Made by a program: the position numbers and the translations under genes. A DNA stretch of 64,000 bases from assembly GCA_036785705.1 (NCBI GenBank), contig JAWUZG010000001.1, forward strand, positions 5,704,001-5,768,000, in the 5' to 3' direction. Shown in pieces: positions 27,101-41,449 of this stretch. Origin of the DNA: Acanthornis magna (taxonomy: Eukaryota > Chordata > Aves > Passeriformes > Acanthizidae). Every line of letters begins with the position of its first letter. Position 1 is the stretch's first letter. The notes under the pieces are model-generated. The model saw only the letters and a program-made list of their open reading frames with translations. It did not search any database and was not told the DNA's origin.

Positions 27101-28799
27101 ACGTTTAACTTCAATAGATGTGATAAAAACTCGAGGGCTGTCCAAGCCAGCACAGAGCTGAGCCTGTGCCAGTGCTCAGCCCATGACCAAACTCGAGTGA
27201 GGACACTTCCAGGAGTGTGAGCATAAAGTGCCTTTGCCCTTTGGCACCTCCCCTGCCTTTTACACTGTTGGCAGCCCCCAGAAAATTTTGCTTCCATGAA
27301 CTGTGATTATTACCTTCTGTGACTAGTTTAGAATTTTCATTTTCAGGAGGCTCTGTGACAGTCAGCTTAGTACTTTAAGTTTTCATTTTATGAAAAGAAA
27401 TGCTGCTCTCTTTTGTTTTCAACCTGCTGCCAGATACCTTCCCTTGGTGCCCTGCTGAACTTGTTACAAGAAATTCTGAATGCTGTGTAATCAGCTATTA
27501 GGATCACAAGAGATTAAAATATAAAACCAAATAAGTCTTTCTTCTATGCTAAGGCAAATCCTGATTAATTTCAAGAACGGAGCCCAAAGGAATATAAATG
27601 TACATGGAAAATGTTATACAGTTCCTTTAGGAAAAAAAAAAGAAAAAAATTAAAAAAGCAAATCCCAGGGGCAGTGCTGCATAGACGAATTTGTATATCT
27701 GCATCTTCATAAACCAGGTCCAGTAATGCCACCAGTCTGAAGAGTTACCTCAATAACGAGATTGTTTTCTGGTGTGTATATTCTGATTATTTGGGGCATT
27801 TGTCAAAACGCTTCAGAATAAAATAGTCAACACCCTTGTTTAATAGAAAAATTAAGACAGGGGACTCTGGAGCTTGTCAGGAAATCATCATAGCTCCACC
27901 TAAACATGATCATAACAAAATATACAAGAGCACATGTATATATACATCTACCCTTATGCATATACATTTTTATCAAAATCTAACTTGTGTTTCAATATAT
28001 CAGTTTCACTTTGCTAAAAATCCATGCTAAACAAAACATAACAATGAAACCATGCTTAATTCACAAAGCAAACAAAATTATTTTATTTTCCTATAAATTC
28101 AATCCCCTGAAAGTTATTAAATCTTGGGATGCCTGTTACTTTCAGTGTCATTGAAATTCCCCAAAACAACAAAGAAAATCTCATTAGATTATCTGTTATT
28201 CTTAGTAATTTTCATAAAGTTTCCACATACCTTGAAGTTCCTAATTCATAGTGTATAGCCCCAAATGAATTTAGCCAATATGTTTTCCAGAAGAGGTTAG
28301 GTAAGTAGCTATTACAGATTATTACAAGAAGCGACTCTGTATTTTCAGAGGTGTCCAGACAAATAGTTGTCCAGTCAGTAGCCACTTTCATATGTATTTT
28401 AAAATAAACTTCATTATAATTGTTTTCTTGTTATGGGTCTGCACAATCAAGCCTTAAAACAGATATTTTTTCCTGCTCATGTATTAATCAGAAGAAAGAC
28501 ATTTTTACCCATCATCACAAAGACCTTTCCAAACATAAGCATACCAGAAGCTTAAATATACAGACACAAAGGATTCTGAGAAAGTTCAGGAGAGTCGATG
28601 CTGTCAAAGAAATTTTTGCAAAGAGGACAACCTTCATTCCACTGAATAACAGTAATGCTGAGGTGGGAGAATTCTTCAAAAATACCCTTTGATCCAACTT
28701 CTCTCTTTGCAGTTAAAAGTTCATTGGAGTGGGGTTTGAACTGATGGATAGATTAGAAGGACAGAATCACTGCTGAAGTTCTGCAACTGTTATGAAGCA
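24104..28799. other. gene-free AT-rich region
   Basis: No gene or named repeat is recognised. Just after the LTR fragment is a short A-rich run with C clusters (24104-24137). At 25,160-25,440 the plus strand is T-rich, giving a Lys/Arg-rich minus frame (121 codons, 25308-25673) that reflects base composition. A GC-richer patch at 27,110-27,290 holds a 66-codon minus frame with no match. A (TA)-rich stretch lies near 27,930-27,960. Confidence 0.5.
26255..26290. repeat. perfect 18-bp tandem duplication
   Basis: CATTTAATTCCAAAATAA occurs twice head to tail (26255-26272 and 26273-26290) without mismatch. It is a recent slippage-type duplication in non-coding DNA. Confidence 0.95.
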
Positions 28800-29130
28800 T
28801 AAACATTAGGAAATTAATTGATTTCTCCCAACTGAATTGCATATGTTGCGCAGTATTTAAGTTGGCAAGGCATAAATAGGTTGGTCATTTTGAATTAGAT
28901 CATAAAGTTTCTTCAAATTATTTTTTTTTCATTTCCCATACGGCATTCCCATTATTTATAAAGCCAATGTGGTTTTTCCTATTGTTTTGGAAGCCTTTGT
29001 TTGATCAAAAATTACAAAATCATATTTCTTCATGCATGACATGCATCTGTTGACTTATGCATCTGTGCTAATGACTGTTTTAATGCAAAAAAAGATGAAG
29101 GGAAATAAAAATGAAATTAGGAATTTGTGT
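28800..29130. promoter_or_regulatory. candidate conserved non-coding element
   Basis: Unique sequence with ATTAATTGAT, GAATTGCATATG, a GCGC-containing segment and two copies of ATGCATCTGT (29041-29050 and 29057-29066) beside a CATGCATGACATGCAT motif. The arrangement resembles developmental enhancers with POU/homeodomain sites. Function is inferred from appearance alone; it may be ordinary AT-rich DNA. Confidence 0.22.
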
Positions 29131-32100
29131 GCTTTTATACTTCACAATGCATGCCTTTGTTGAAAAATATGACAATATTCTACTGTATTAAGCTAATTTG
29201 TTTACCCAAATACTGCTCTGTGTACTTACTGCAAATGATGCACACATTTGTAAAACTGGAAAAGTAGATTGACATTTGAGGAAAGAATATCTTACCAAAA
29301 TCTCTTCCTATTTCCATTTTTAAGAACTTACTAAACAATTCTAAAGCAAGAGTATCTCTCACTGGAGGCAACATGCATTTGCCAGCTTTAGGTCTCACAG
29401 TGACAAGGCATTTAACCATGGGAAATGGGAAGGAAGGGAAATGTTAAAAATATCTACTAAACCAGAATTTTCATACTATCCTGCTAAGCTGGGAGGAAGT
29501 CTTATTCAGCATTTCTACATGCAGTAAGGATGTTTTTTCCCATGGTCAAACATTTATTCAGGCTGTCCGGCACATTACACAGCATGTATAATTTGTATTC
29601 CACATAATCTACATTTGACGACTTTCAAGGTATGCTGTAAAGCCCGCCTTTCTTTGAAGTATTTACAACTATTGGAGAATGCAACTGCTTGTGGATTGTT
29701 AGAAGGGCAAGAAAATAAGTTTTAATTTTTCTTATTTGCTGGTTGTAATGAATACTGTTGTTTTGCACTAAGAACGTGAAGCAGCTTATATGTTCTTATC
29801 TGGTAGCAAGGGCTCCTAGCTGCTTTGCTATAAAAGTTTCCTTACAGCCACCTAGAAGCACATTTTTAAACATTATTTCTAATTAACTTCAGAATTTGGA
29901 AATAATTCTGCCTGCAGTGACCATATTTTAGTAAGAGTGACTCTCAAAGTATAATGAATAGGTTAAAGTGTGTCTGTTTAGAAAAGTCAGGACAAATCTG
30001 CGTTACTTTTTTACAGTTTTGCAATGACTTTCCGATCATTTAATCCAAGAAGAAACTACATTGCTGGGCTGAACCAGATACAATTTCCAAGTCAGAAATC
30101 TCATTGCCAACAATAAACAGAACCAAGACTTCCATGTTATGGATGATATTCCAGTCTGTCAGCAGAAGTCTGTACTTCAGAATATGCTCAAGGTGTGTTT
30201 AGTCTGCACCACGCACTGTAGCAGAGGCATAAACAGTTATATCTGATGTATACCCCAAATCATCCATAGCTGTAGGTCTTACAAAACTGTTTCTAAGCAC
30301 TACAAATCAACACGTTAACACATGCCAATGGTTTGGAGAAAGGTTTGCTGCTGTGCAATTCTCTCCTGCACCACTTGAAGAGGATGTAGTGGATGATGGA
30401 ACCTGAATGTAACCCAGAATTCTTGCCACCTCGCCTCTCCTATCCTCCAGCACCATTGGGTGTCCAAAAGGAGCTTAAAATTCTTGGAAGGGCTTCCTGC
30501 AAATTGCTGCCTCTTAAGAAATGGTGACGGCTAGCAGTACTGTGCTAGTCTGGAACAAGGACAAGTTAAAAATATCTGTAATGACTCTTGTGCTCCAGCT
30601 TCTGCTGCTAAAGGGAAGATATGGATTCAATACTGGTGCAGGAACGATACAGGGTTTGCTTTCTTCCATGTAAGGAAATCCTTTCCCTGGTGTTTTGTGG
30701 AACAAATGCAGCTCCAAATGCTCCCAATTCCTGTGCTAGTGTGGCATAGCATCTGGCCCGTATTGGTTAATTCCTTCGTAAATCGCAGTTCCAGATTTTA
30801 AGAGTTTGTCGGGTTTTTTACACAAATAGGGTGAAAATGTTTCCCTTGAACGTTCTTAATTGTTTTTGGCATAAAAATGATTTGACTGAGATCAGGATCA
30901 GACCTAGAAACTTGAAGTAATGAAGCCTACAGACAGCTGGCAAAAGCGCCATTTCTCCTTGCACACTTATCTTGTTCAACTTGGGGGGCCTGGGGTTAAA
31001 AAAAAGAACAAAAATTCTGTTAAACAAGGCTTTGTAAAGTAGATCTGCGTTCTTCCTGGATTTAAAACTTATTGGTTCTACTCTCTGGATAAGCATAAAG
31101 GAACTATTCAGCTCTTGGTATACTCATTTCATCTCACCATTGACATTCAAGCAACTCAAACACAGCATGAAGTCAACCTTTGGTGATGAAACACTAATGA
31201 ATCTTTAAAAGGACTGTTGATGTAATATTTTGCTGATTGGATAGTGAGCTCTTTATTTTTGTTTTCTACTTATATACATGCTGATTGATGGAATAGTTAT
31301 TTAGATTCCTTAGAAATTTGAGGTTTTTTCCTTACTGAATTTTGATTTTGAAGTTTAATTTTAATTAGCAAATTGCTTCCCAGCATGTCAAGGAAATGGA
31401 AAGGGTTTAGTACCAAAAATAAGATGGAGCAGCACTAGTTTTGATAAAAAAGGACAAATTGAGCAAGTAAACAAAAATAACTATGCATCATTTCCTCTTT
31501 ATCACAAACATTTCCCCACTAATATGGTAAGACTTTAAGCATAATTCTCCACTGAAAAATAGTGATTTGGCTATTAATTTTCTGTACCCTGTTTCCCTGT
31601 GTTCTGTTCTGTGCCAATGGGTCATTCACATCTTTTGCTCAGAGAAGTATAATATTTCTTGGCTAACAAGTAAAGTTCAAGAAAGAGTAATAGTTTCATT
31701 TTTCCTACAGTGGTAAATTGGATATATGAAGTCGTTCATGCTGTCAGTTTCTGCTTTGCTCCTTTGTAGTACTTTAGTTTTGCTGTTTTCCTTCCTGGCA
31801 TCTTACTGAATGGATGTTGATATACTCTGTTTCAAGAAAGGATGAAAATATGTCTCCAGTTCAGAAAGAATAGGATTCTGAAAGAAAATGTCATAAATCC
31901 TTAGAGGTTAAAGAGATGCTACAATAGATGTATACATAGATGAAAAGTCTGCCATTTTCAGCACACAGTCACTCTAACATCAGTGAGAATAGCGCACATA
32001 TGACAATGGAGACTGTTCCAGAATCCAAGAGCAAAAATATTTAGGCATTTAAAACCCACTGATGGAATGATTTTTCAATGGCAGCCAACTGTCTCACTTT

Positions 32101-35100
32101 GGACACTTGGAGGAATCAGGACTGTTTTAAAAAATCAGCACCTAGACATTCCAAAAATGCATTACTAGTTATGAAACAGTATTTATGGAAATTAAATATA
32201 AATTAAAACCAGGACATTTTTTTGACAAATTCTTACTCAAACAAGCTTATTTTCTCACAAAGATATTGTGTATGAAAGACCATGTAATTTGAAAAGATTT
32301 ATATTTAAAAAATGAGCAAAACAAGGGAAAAGTTTCTGAATTGCTTACTTATTTCCAGTTATATTTTCAAGATGATTAGAATCAATACAAAGGGTAAAAT
32401 AATTTGGCACACAACTGAATGTCTTTAGTAGTTAAAAAAACTACAGCCCCTTTATCAATTGAAAGGTTACTTGAGAGAATACACAACTGGACACCATAAA
32501 AAAAATACTGCATCAATTCACATTCATAAATCTATTTCTGTCTTTGTCCTGCAAGCAGACTCTTCTCAAGTCTGATCATCTTTCCAAGTATTAGTCAGAA
32601 AATATTTGTCTTTTTTTAGTAACATATTTGCCTTTCCTTTGTTTTCAATTTTCTATTATTCCATCTTTAAAAACAAACTAAACTTGAACATTTTAATTGG
32701 ATTCAAAAGTCTGAATGTGTATATTGATTTAATATGTTAAATTTTACTTCATGGAAAATATGATTTCCAGGGAGAAAGGCCTTCAATCTTTTTTTAAAGT
32801 TTTCTTAAGACAAAAGAAGTCATTTTAGATTACAGGTAATATAAGATGGCTCTGAAAATTCCATGGAGTCTGCATATCTCTAAGAGTCTGTGTTTAAAAT
32901 TAAACCTAAAGTGCAAGGCTGAAGGTTTGGGGATTTTTGCAAATCTCATCAAAACATTAAATGAATTCCAGCATGTGATTTCTTATTGTTACATATGGTA
33001 TATAAAACCCAGAATCTTTTCATGTAATACTCTTAATGCTGAGAAACCTGTATGAATATTCTCTAAACTTAGTCCCAATCTAGAATGAGTCCAGAAAAGA
33101 TTATTTTCTAACCCTTAAGAGGTAAGTTTTTATTCAGAAACAGTTATGGCAGCAAAAACAACTTCTTTATTTGAAGATAGTGCTTAATATACATTTAGAT
33201 AATATAGGTCTTATATATAGCCCCTGCAATAGCAGAGGATTGCTTTTGTTAATGCCTGAGGTTTTGTCCACTGCCACATGCCTGGTTTCTTAATAAATCT
33301 ATTGATATCTATTTTCAAATAATTGTTTCTCTTCTACATAATACAATATATTTTAAGTATAGTTTATTTAATTTATGGTGTATCTCAGGTTACATCATCC
33401 CTCAGCACATTTTTAAATTTCCGAGAACTTATATTGCTGTATACATCCACAGGGACAAATTCTCCTCTACTATACATACCAAGAGAAATCCTGTATGAGG
33501 AAGTCTACATGGAAGTCAATTAAGTGGCAATCATTTGCAGCACTTAATTTTGCCATTAAATTTTAAGCAGGGACCATAATTTTCCAAATGCGTGCAGACA
33601 TGCTATGATCAGGAGGTCTCGGTTGGTTAGGGATTATTTCTAGGATTTATTGAAATACAAATATGTGACATCCATAGAGCACAGGAAGAAGAATTTTTCT
33701 CAATGAGTTTCACCCACAGTTAGAAATTAACTTCATTATTGCAAGCACGTAATGACAATAAAAGCAAATACAGGGCTACCTTCCTCTCTCCCTCATACAA
33801 AACAATTACATAGCAGTAGTTGAAAAATAATTTGTGTGAGAACACACTATTCCATTTTGTTCAAACTAGTCACCTGGTTCTCTCCTACATGCTATTTAAA
33901 CCAGACCAAAACAAAAATAAAACAACCTACAAAGTCCCTAAATATTCTTTAGCTCTATACATGTGATAAATAATTTCAGATTCATGGCCATGCTATCTTA
34001 ACATGGTAAAGTTTCTATACATGCTCCTCTAGAAACATCAACAGGAAAAGGGAAATATATGACAGCTGCTAATGATTTATTTCAGAAATCATGCTTTTTA
34101 TTTGCTTGCTCAAATGGTCAGAGAGAGTGATGAGTGACCTCTTGCTCTGGGTTCAACCCAGCGGCAAAAGGCAAAGAAAAATGGTAGTGGCCACTGAGAG
34201 ATGAACTTCCCATTTGTCAATTCAATTTCATTGGGAAAGCAGGTAATAGCCTTGCTAGCATCACTGACAAACTTCTGTGTCAACTTTGACCCATGGTACC
34301 TCGCTTTGCTTACAACTATTGCAGAAATGAGTAACACAGGCTTTGAGCATTCTCAAGGGCTAATTTCATTAAACCAATGGATTATCATAAACTACTGCTG
34401 AATTTTATAATACAGTATTGACAAGGAAGGATGATATAGTGAAAAAAAGGATAATGAAAATATACAGTGTGGAGTAATACTTTGAATTGTAGAACTGAGT
34501 TAAGTCTCAAAGTATCAAATCCCTCTGAAGGGAAAAAGGCAGAGACTTAGATTCAAACTCCAGTTTTCACTCTAAGTTAAAATCCAGATTGTCAGATTAG
34601 TTAGAAAAGTCATTACAAATGGATATATTCTGAATTTTACTCAGCTGTTTGACAAAGCCACTTGCATCTCTGACTGTTACAACACAGCAAGATGGGAGGA
34701 AAGAATCAGTTTCCTCCTACCGTGGGATCCCATCACTCTCCAGACCTTCTAGTTCTTTCTTCCATCCTTGATGAGTTCAGTTCATACCTCTTCAGTCCTT
34801 ACCACTTTTATCAGTTCTCTTTATGAGTCCAGCAATACACTAGTAACACTGGGAACTTCAACAGCAGCTACCTATAATCATTAATATCACCTGTCCAAGA
34901 CAGTTCTCCACCCTGTTCTCATAGTATTCTGGAGCCCTCAGAATTTCTTCACAGCTTCACAATTCAGAGCAGTCCTACAGTTCTTTCATGTCATGACAAG
35001 GGGAGGCAGATAGAGAGGATTAAGGCTCAGTATTGTAGGTTGTTTCATCAGAGAAGGACATCTGTTCCGATCTAGAACGGCAACAGATCCATCCCGTTTG

Positions 35101-35790
35101 CATGTTTTTTTCTTCTGTGAAAATAATTTTGGTCTCTTTCCACTGCCCAGGGGACATAAGGCTGTGTTCCAGGTCAGTACCAAAATGGCTTATCCCACCA
35201 TTTTACATGAGACCTGTTGAGTCCACCTCTGCCTGACACTTCTCTGCCTGTGTTCCAGTCCTTGAGCAGCATGTGAAGCTGCTTGGATATTCTTGGTTCC
35301 TGAGGCTTCTGAGGCATCTGGGAAGCCCTGTTTCTTCCCAGCTCACACCTCACACTGCATTATCTCTCCTTGTTGTTAACCTCACATTTAGCCATTTATT
35401 TCATGATGTAGCTCACTGAAATATTCTGCTGCCTGCCATTGTCTGACAAAAAGGAGTCTTATTATTCCTTGGGTCAGAAAAAGATGATGTGTCCGTAACT
35501 AGAACTCTAGTAGCATTGCAGTTTTCATGGATATATCTATAATCCATCATTTAGAATGGCATACTTGAGACAACATTTTCGACGAAATAGTGTACTTCAA
35601 GACTCAAAAAAAAAAAATCAATGCAGCATCTGGAGAATCTCCCTGAATTGAAGAGGGCCTGCCTTGGGAATAGCACAGAAATTGCAAAAATCTCAGGACA
35701 CTGTGAGCTGAACACATGAAGTTGTTAGTCAAATATCAGTTTGAAGATAGAACACATTAGGATGTAACGTTAAGTTAGGAGAGCTTTATT
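29131..35790. other. gene-free AT-rich region
   Basis: I see no exon, RNA gene or interspersed repeat. Open frames of 60-92 codons are scattered on both strands without family resemblance. No simple repeat longer than about 20 bases stands out. The stretch is compatible with a gene desert or a large intron. Confidence 0.55.
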
Positions 35791-35930
35791 TCACAGAATC
35801 ACAGAATATTCTGAGTTTGTAGGAACCCACAAGGATCATTGAGTACAACTCTTAAGTGAAGGGCCTATACAGGGATCAAAACCACAACTTTGGCATTATT
35901 AGCACGGTGGTCCACCCAACTGAGGTAATC
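35791..35930 (-). mobile_element. tRNA-Ile-derived SINE with CR1-type tail (TguSINE1-like)
   Basis: On the minus strand this reads as a tRNA-Ile (AAT-type) head followed by a CR1-like tail. Plus-strand landmarks: CACAGAATCACAGAATATTC at 35792-35811 is the reverse complement of the CR1 3' end; GGATCATTGAGTACAACTC follows; then GGCCTATACAGGGATC, TTGGCATTATTAGCAC and CAACTGAGG match the reverse complement of the tRNA-Ile T arm, anticodon arm (loop AATAAT on the sense strand) and A-box region. Known elements of this kind in zebra finch are copied in trans by CR1 machinery. The copy has many substitutions and I see no clear flanking duplication. It is not a functional tRNA gene. Confidence 0.85.
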
Positions 35931-36115
35931 TCAGGGTCTGCTAATGTCTGATGGGTGGAGCAGGACTCAGCAGCTTTCATGGACATGCCTGCAGCCATAA
36001 AGGTGCACAAAGCAGTCTTTTCTTGCCCTCAGTCTGCTGATCCAGTGGGGGCAAGATATTGCCCCTTCCTTATTGATACCTCCAGCACCTCAGGAGTCTA
36101 GACCAGCCTCAAAGT

Positions 36116-36157
36116 GACAACATTGAAGGGATAACATTGAAGTGATAGTGTTGAAGC
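36116..36157. repeat. degenerate 14-bp unit repeated three times
   Basis: Three consecutive 14-mers, GACAACATTGAAGG, GATAACATTGAAGT and GATAGTGTTGAAGC, fill 36116-36157 exactly. Divergence between units indicates an older minisatellite-like expansion. Confidence 0.85.
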
Positions 36158-39100
36158 CAACAAAGTCTCACATGGAGGTTGTAGTGCTAGCACATAGTGA
36201 GGGAGGTGACAACATCCAAATGAAAACTGCATTTTGGCTCTCCCATTAATCCCTAGCTCTTCTTCCCCCACTACAGCACTGAGGACTTGCAATTTCCTCC
36301 CATTTCAGGTCTCTTCAGCTCCCTGACCTTGTGCACTGTGTGTGGAAAGGCGACGAGAAATTGTGGCAGTGCCACAGTGTGGGAGTTTATCTTATCTTTG
36401 ATTGTCCCACAATATGGGGCATGCCCTTGTCACTTGATGCAATGGGTAGGAGAGAAAGGCTGACAGGCAGCACTGGGCTGTGACTGCTCCTCAACTCACT
36501 GCAAGCCTTGCAGGCACAAAGGGCTGATGACCCAGTAAAATATGTCATGTATGTACCACAGAAAACAGCTGGAAAGAAGTTAAGAACGTAAAATTTTTAA
36601 TGATTTTATCACATATATTGCATATGTGAATAATCGCATATGTTACTGTACACCTTTCTTCTGCCTCAAAACAAATACCTTTGTCTAGACCTCAAATGCA
36701 TATATACTTAGTGGTTCAGTATTAATAAATAAAATAGTAAAAGGAGTTATGTGCAGTTTTACTTTTATTTTCAAGTCCAGTAATTTGTAGACTTGTTAAG
36801 TCTATATTCTATATACACACATATAGTCCATAATCTTGTCAGTGAGTAGATAGTAGATTCCTTTTTATTTTATTATTTTTGGGCCATTTTGAGTTAAGTT
36901 TGTTTTTCAATGATTTTTGAATAACTAATATCTTAACGGACTGTCAACAAAACACCCAATTTTAGTATGGTAAAGTTTCAAGGGATGTAAAAATGATCAG
37001 ATTATTTTAAAGAGATCTCTTTTTTTAAATGCATTTAATTCCTTTGACACTGCTTTAAGGTCAGCACAGGAAGGATATGTCTTCATTTGATAGCCTTACT
37101 CTAAATCTTCTTTGTGGTTAACCTCTGATAGCCTTTTTGGCCTCTGTTTAGAATCTCATATCAGACCTGTCTACTCTTCTAAATATACCGTGATCCATGT
37201 CTCTATTTTGGTATACAGCTCAGAAATTAACTTTCAAGCTCTGTACACTCAGTTCAAAGATGTTAAACTGGCAGGATCTGTGCACAAGTAGAAAGGAAGC
37301 TGCAGGAAACCTAAAGACAGAACAACAGAGAAAATAAGTGATTTGTAGTCAAAGGAAATAGCAGTTTCAAACATATTAAGAGAAATAATTTTGAGAAATG
37401 TGATAATTTTTCTACATTTTTGAAGTTCTCTGTAAAAACCATCCCTTCCTCCTCCGAGTCTGAAAATGAAGTCTGATAAGAAGGGAACTTAATTTTTCTT
37501 TGAATCCTGTTGGATTTGCAAGTATTAATGTATAGTTATAAGCATCTGTTTGTAGTGGTACAAAATGAGCTGTAAACTTACTTTTGCTACAGTAGTGGTA
37601 GCCTTTCTGTCCTTTCTCCCTTGGTAACTTTGGGGTTTTTTGCACAGTATATTCTTTCATCTGGCCTTGAATATAACCTTAAATTCTCCTGCAACAGATG
37701 TATCTGACCGCAACCTTCTGTAGTGGTTTCTGGGATGATGCTGTGGACATGTTCACATTGAAGCACTGGTCCAACCATGCCAGAGATCACCAGAGATAAG
37801 GTGCTGTGTCCAGAGGAAGCATTACCACGTTTATGTGGAGGGAAAACACATGTGTGCATTTCTGAGCACATAACTGAACCAAGTGTCAGCCTGACATTAT
37901 AACCACATTTCAGGGCTGCCAGATGCAGGTCATTCATATGGACACTCTGTTATGCTGTTTCCATGTGGCTGTAGCCTCATGAAGAGAGCCAGGGGCAGAG
38001 CAGGTCACTCAGAAAGCTGTCCTGACTCACAGCCTTGTGCTCTGACTGGTGGGTCACTCTTCCTGTCTTCCACAGATCCGGCTATTTCTAGTTTTCCTGC
38101 AAGGATCTCAACCAAACCTCATGGAAGTTATAATAATCCCACTGCCATCTGTGGGCTGTGGGTCACTTCCAGACCAGAAATAAATTTGGCTTTCAGTATT
38201 TGTCCTGCATTATTCCTTATTAAAAACATATTCTTCTATCTTTTTTTCCTCTCTCTTCTATCTGTCTATTTGTTGTGCTCACTCTCTGTTGACACAATAC
38301 TGGCTGAGGCTGATTAGTACTGTGCGTTCTCCAAATAGGTCAGTCCAAGAGCAGCACTGCATGGCTTTGGATATCTTTGAGATTAAATTGGAAGCCTGCT
38401 GGCCCCGCTCACATAGAGAGAGATAGAGCAGGTCTTGCTTCCTCAAGATATTTTTTGCAACAAAAATTGTGCAGAGTAAGCAACCTGTGATTTCACACAT
38501 GCAGCCATAACACTGTGTTGAGTGTTTAAACAGGATGTTTGGACTTTGGCAGTCCAGAAAAGCCAACTGCAATCTTGCCTTAAGTTTGAGAATTGTCATC
38601 TTTAGTGAGAACGTATTCCTAGCTCTGTAGAAGATTCATAGTGTTCATATTCCACACTGCACTTGCTAGGTACATACCATAGCATAAATCACCTGGAACA
38701 GAAACAATACCACGGAGTGAGCTGAAGATCTTCAAAATGAACTGCTCATAAATGAACTGCAGACCATGCCTTATTTTCTGGGGGAAAAAAATTATGAACA
38801 TTTTTAAATTAATTTAAGGAATGAAAATTTGTTGATCTCTTCAGCCAGAAGGGGAAGGAGACTAGAGAAGGCAGCTTTTTCAAGTTTTTACTCTGTTCAA
38901 AGTTATCAAATTCATCAATATCTGTTACATTTTCTGACTAAATAACATTTAAAAAAAAGATTGTGTACGAAACAGAAAAATAAACTTGCTTCACTCTATT
39001 TTCACAAGGGTTTGATCATCCATCCTGTTTACAAATGGCTATGTTAATCACTGCAATCTGAGAATTCAGCGACATTTTAGTATAAATAGTTTATGGATCT

Positions 39101-41449
39101 AAGCTTTCCTTTAGACCTGGTTCTTATAAACAGTTGGCCTAATTACCTTTCAAGTGTTCCTGTATCTTCTGACTAATGAAAAGTCTTTCTTGTGTCTTAC
39201 ACACCAGTTGTGTCAAACCCAATGACAAATCAAGAAAAGAAATTCTAATATACAGCCTAATGTCACTGACATTCACTTATTCTAGTCTAGAAAGCACTTA
39301 AGCACATGCTCAGTTTACCTTCATATTTACATTTTTTATTTTCTGTTGAAATTAAGCAGGTGCTTAAGTGAATATGCAAGTGTTTTTCTGGGTAAGAGTG
39401 GGGCTTTTTTAAATGAATCACAGTGCTTTCTGCTGACCAAAACAGAAGTATCTTGATTGCAACAGTGTTTAAATATAGGGTAGATCTATTACTGTGCCCC
39501 AGACAGCTGGCAAGCCAGACTAGATGTAATCAGTGGTCACCACATAAACAGGAAGAACATCATAGCAGTTGATACCATGCATCCATATGATTTTTGGTGG
39601 TATATTTAGGTGTGCAGAAAAAATAGAAAGAAACCAAGTGATGTAATGTGGTATGGAGGACAAAATAAGACAAAGAGGACAAGAAATACAGGGTGAAACT
39701 GGTAAGAAAGGGAGTTAGAGCAAATGGATATGCAAAAACTGAAATATATTCATTCCCAGTACACTGAACCTAATGAGGGGAGTAAAGTTACATGGAGTCT
39801 TGCACTAAAAGTTTTTAAACCTGATGAAAGCACATTTTTGGCTTCACTGAAGACATAGGATTTTTCTTCCCAGTAAGAATTTAATATTTCCTCCTGAGCA
39901 CAGTCATATCATCACCACGACAAAGTGCAGCCTTATTCTGGCTTCCTCTGTGTGTTTTTGAGGTTACACTTAACAAAATATAAGTTATTTTTTTGAATAT
40001 TGGGTACCGCTGCAGAATTTTGAAACCTGAAATTCCCAAGGCCAGTTGCTTGCTGAGATGTAAGATGGACTTTGATCTTTTTTTATTTAGTATATTTTAC
40101 TTGATAAAAAGGAACTGCTGTGAACTTAACTTGAAGTATCTGTGTTGACTCAAGCAAAATTATGCCAGTATCTGCCTTGTCCTAGCTGACCACAGTTCAA
40201 AACTCTAATTCACATTCTTCCCCTCATGCTTGTTTTCTTCCCTTCAACTTTGATAACTTTGAAGCTGCAAATAACCAAAGTTTCATGGATAGCATCAAAC
40301 TTCACATTAAAAACTTTATCTCTCAGTACAAGGGACCACTTCCAGGATTTCTTTTCTTTAAGTTCATCAGTGGAGGAAAGCGTCTCCAAGACATCTCATC
40401 AGAATGTGTCTTCAATAAAAAAGAAAGCTCAGTTTCTTCTTCAGTGATGACTTCTGATCTTGGAGCTCATCTGCATTTCAATTCCTTTTCACTATCAGCA
40501 AAAAGATACGTGTAAAATTAGGCAAAAGTTGAATATTTCTCTGTAATGTAAATAAATAAAGAATTATAAGACTTCATGATAACTCTCTTTGCATAACTGA
40601 AAGCTGTTGAAACAAGCTTACTTATTGAAAAGTACCGTTTCTTCATGATAACCCATCGCACACATGAATCTTGCATTACTGGACAGAGGAAATGATGAAA
40701 AATATAGGGGTAAATGAGAGAAAGGAAATATGGTGTTAAGAGAATAAAGTCACTTATCAAACAGTACCAAAGGAAACAATTTGATTGTAGATGAGCACAA
40801 AGTTACTTTGCAATCTGACAATGAGAAAAATTACTAATGACTAGGAATTTTTTTGTTGATGTGTAAAACACTGGTGTGTCTGCATGTGAACCCTGCCTCA
40901 CCCTCTGAATATTCCCTTTAGTGAAGGACACAGAGCCCCATCCTGTTCAAAATGTAGTGCTAAGAATCCTGAGTAACTCCTTCAATGTTGAAAGAGTTAT
41001 TCTAGGTGTACTTCATCATAACCCAACAAAACCTTAGACTAGTATTAAAAAATAATCTCTGAAACCAGACTAAATATAGAAAGGTTATTTTATTTTATAA
41101 ACCAAACAGTTGCCAATGAGTGGAGAAGGAACACAGAGTGTGTTGCATTGGCTGTGACACCCATAAGATTCAGTGTAAATGTAATATGAAGAAATTGGTA
41201 GAAACATCCAGAGTTCAACAGAAATGCTTTCCACTTGCTGTTCTGCAGTACAACAAATTAGCTTATAAATCACTATAATATCTATTATTGTATTTGCTTT
41301 AATCACTCTGAAAAAAGTGTCAGTAATTATCAAGGCCAAAGTCTTAATATAACACATACTGCAGACTTCATTTTCTAAACAAAGGAGCAAACCGCCCAAA
41401 TTTTTAAAATAAGTAGGATTAATTTATGCTGTAATTGAAAACACATGGT

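Noticed and set aside
27097..27297. GC-richer minus-strand segment with GAGCACTGGCACAGGCT, reminiscent of CR1
   Set aside because: Neighbouring CR1 landmarks are absent or in the wrong order, so the similarity is too short to call.
35850..35930. Possible tRNA-Ile gene on the minus strand
   Set aside because: Many substitutions disrupt the cloverleaf, and a CR1-type tail is fused to it, so it is a SINE head and not a tRNA gene.
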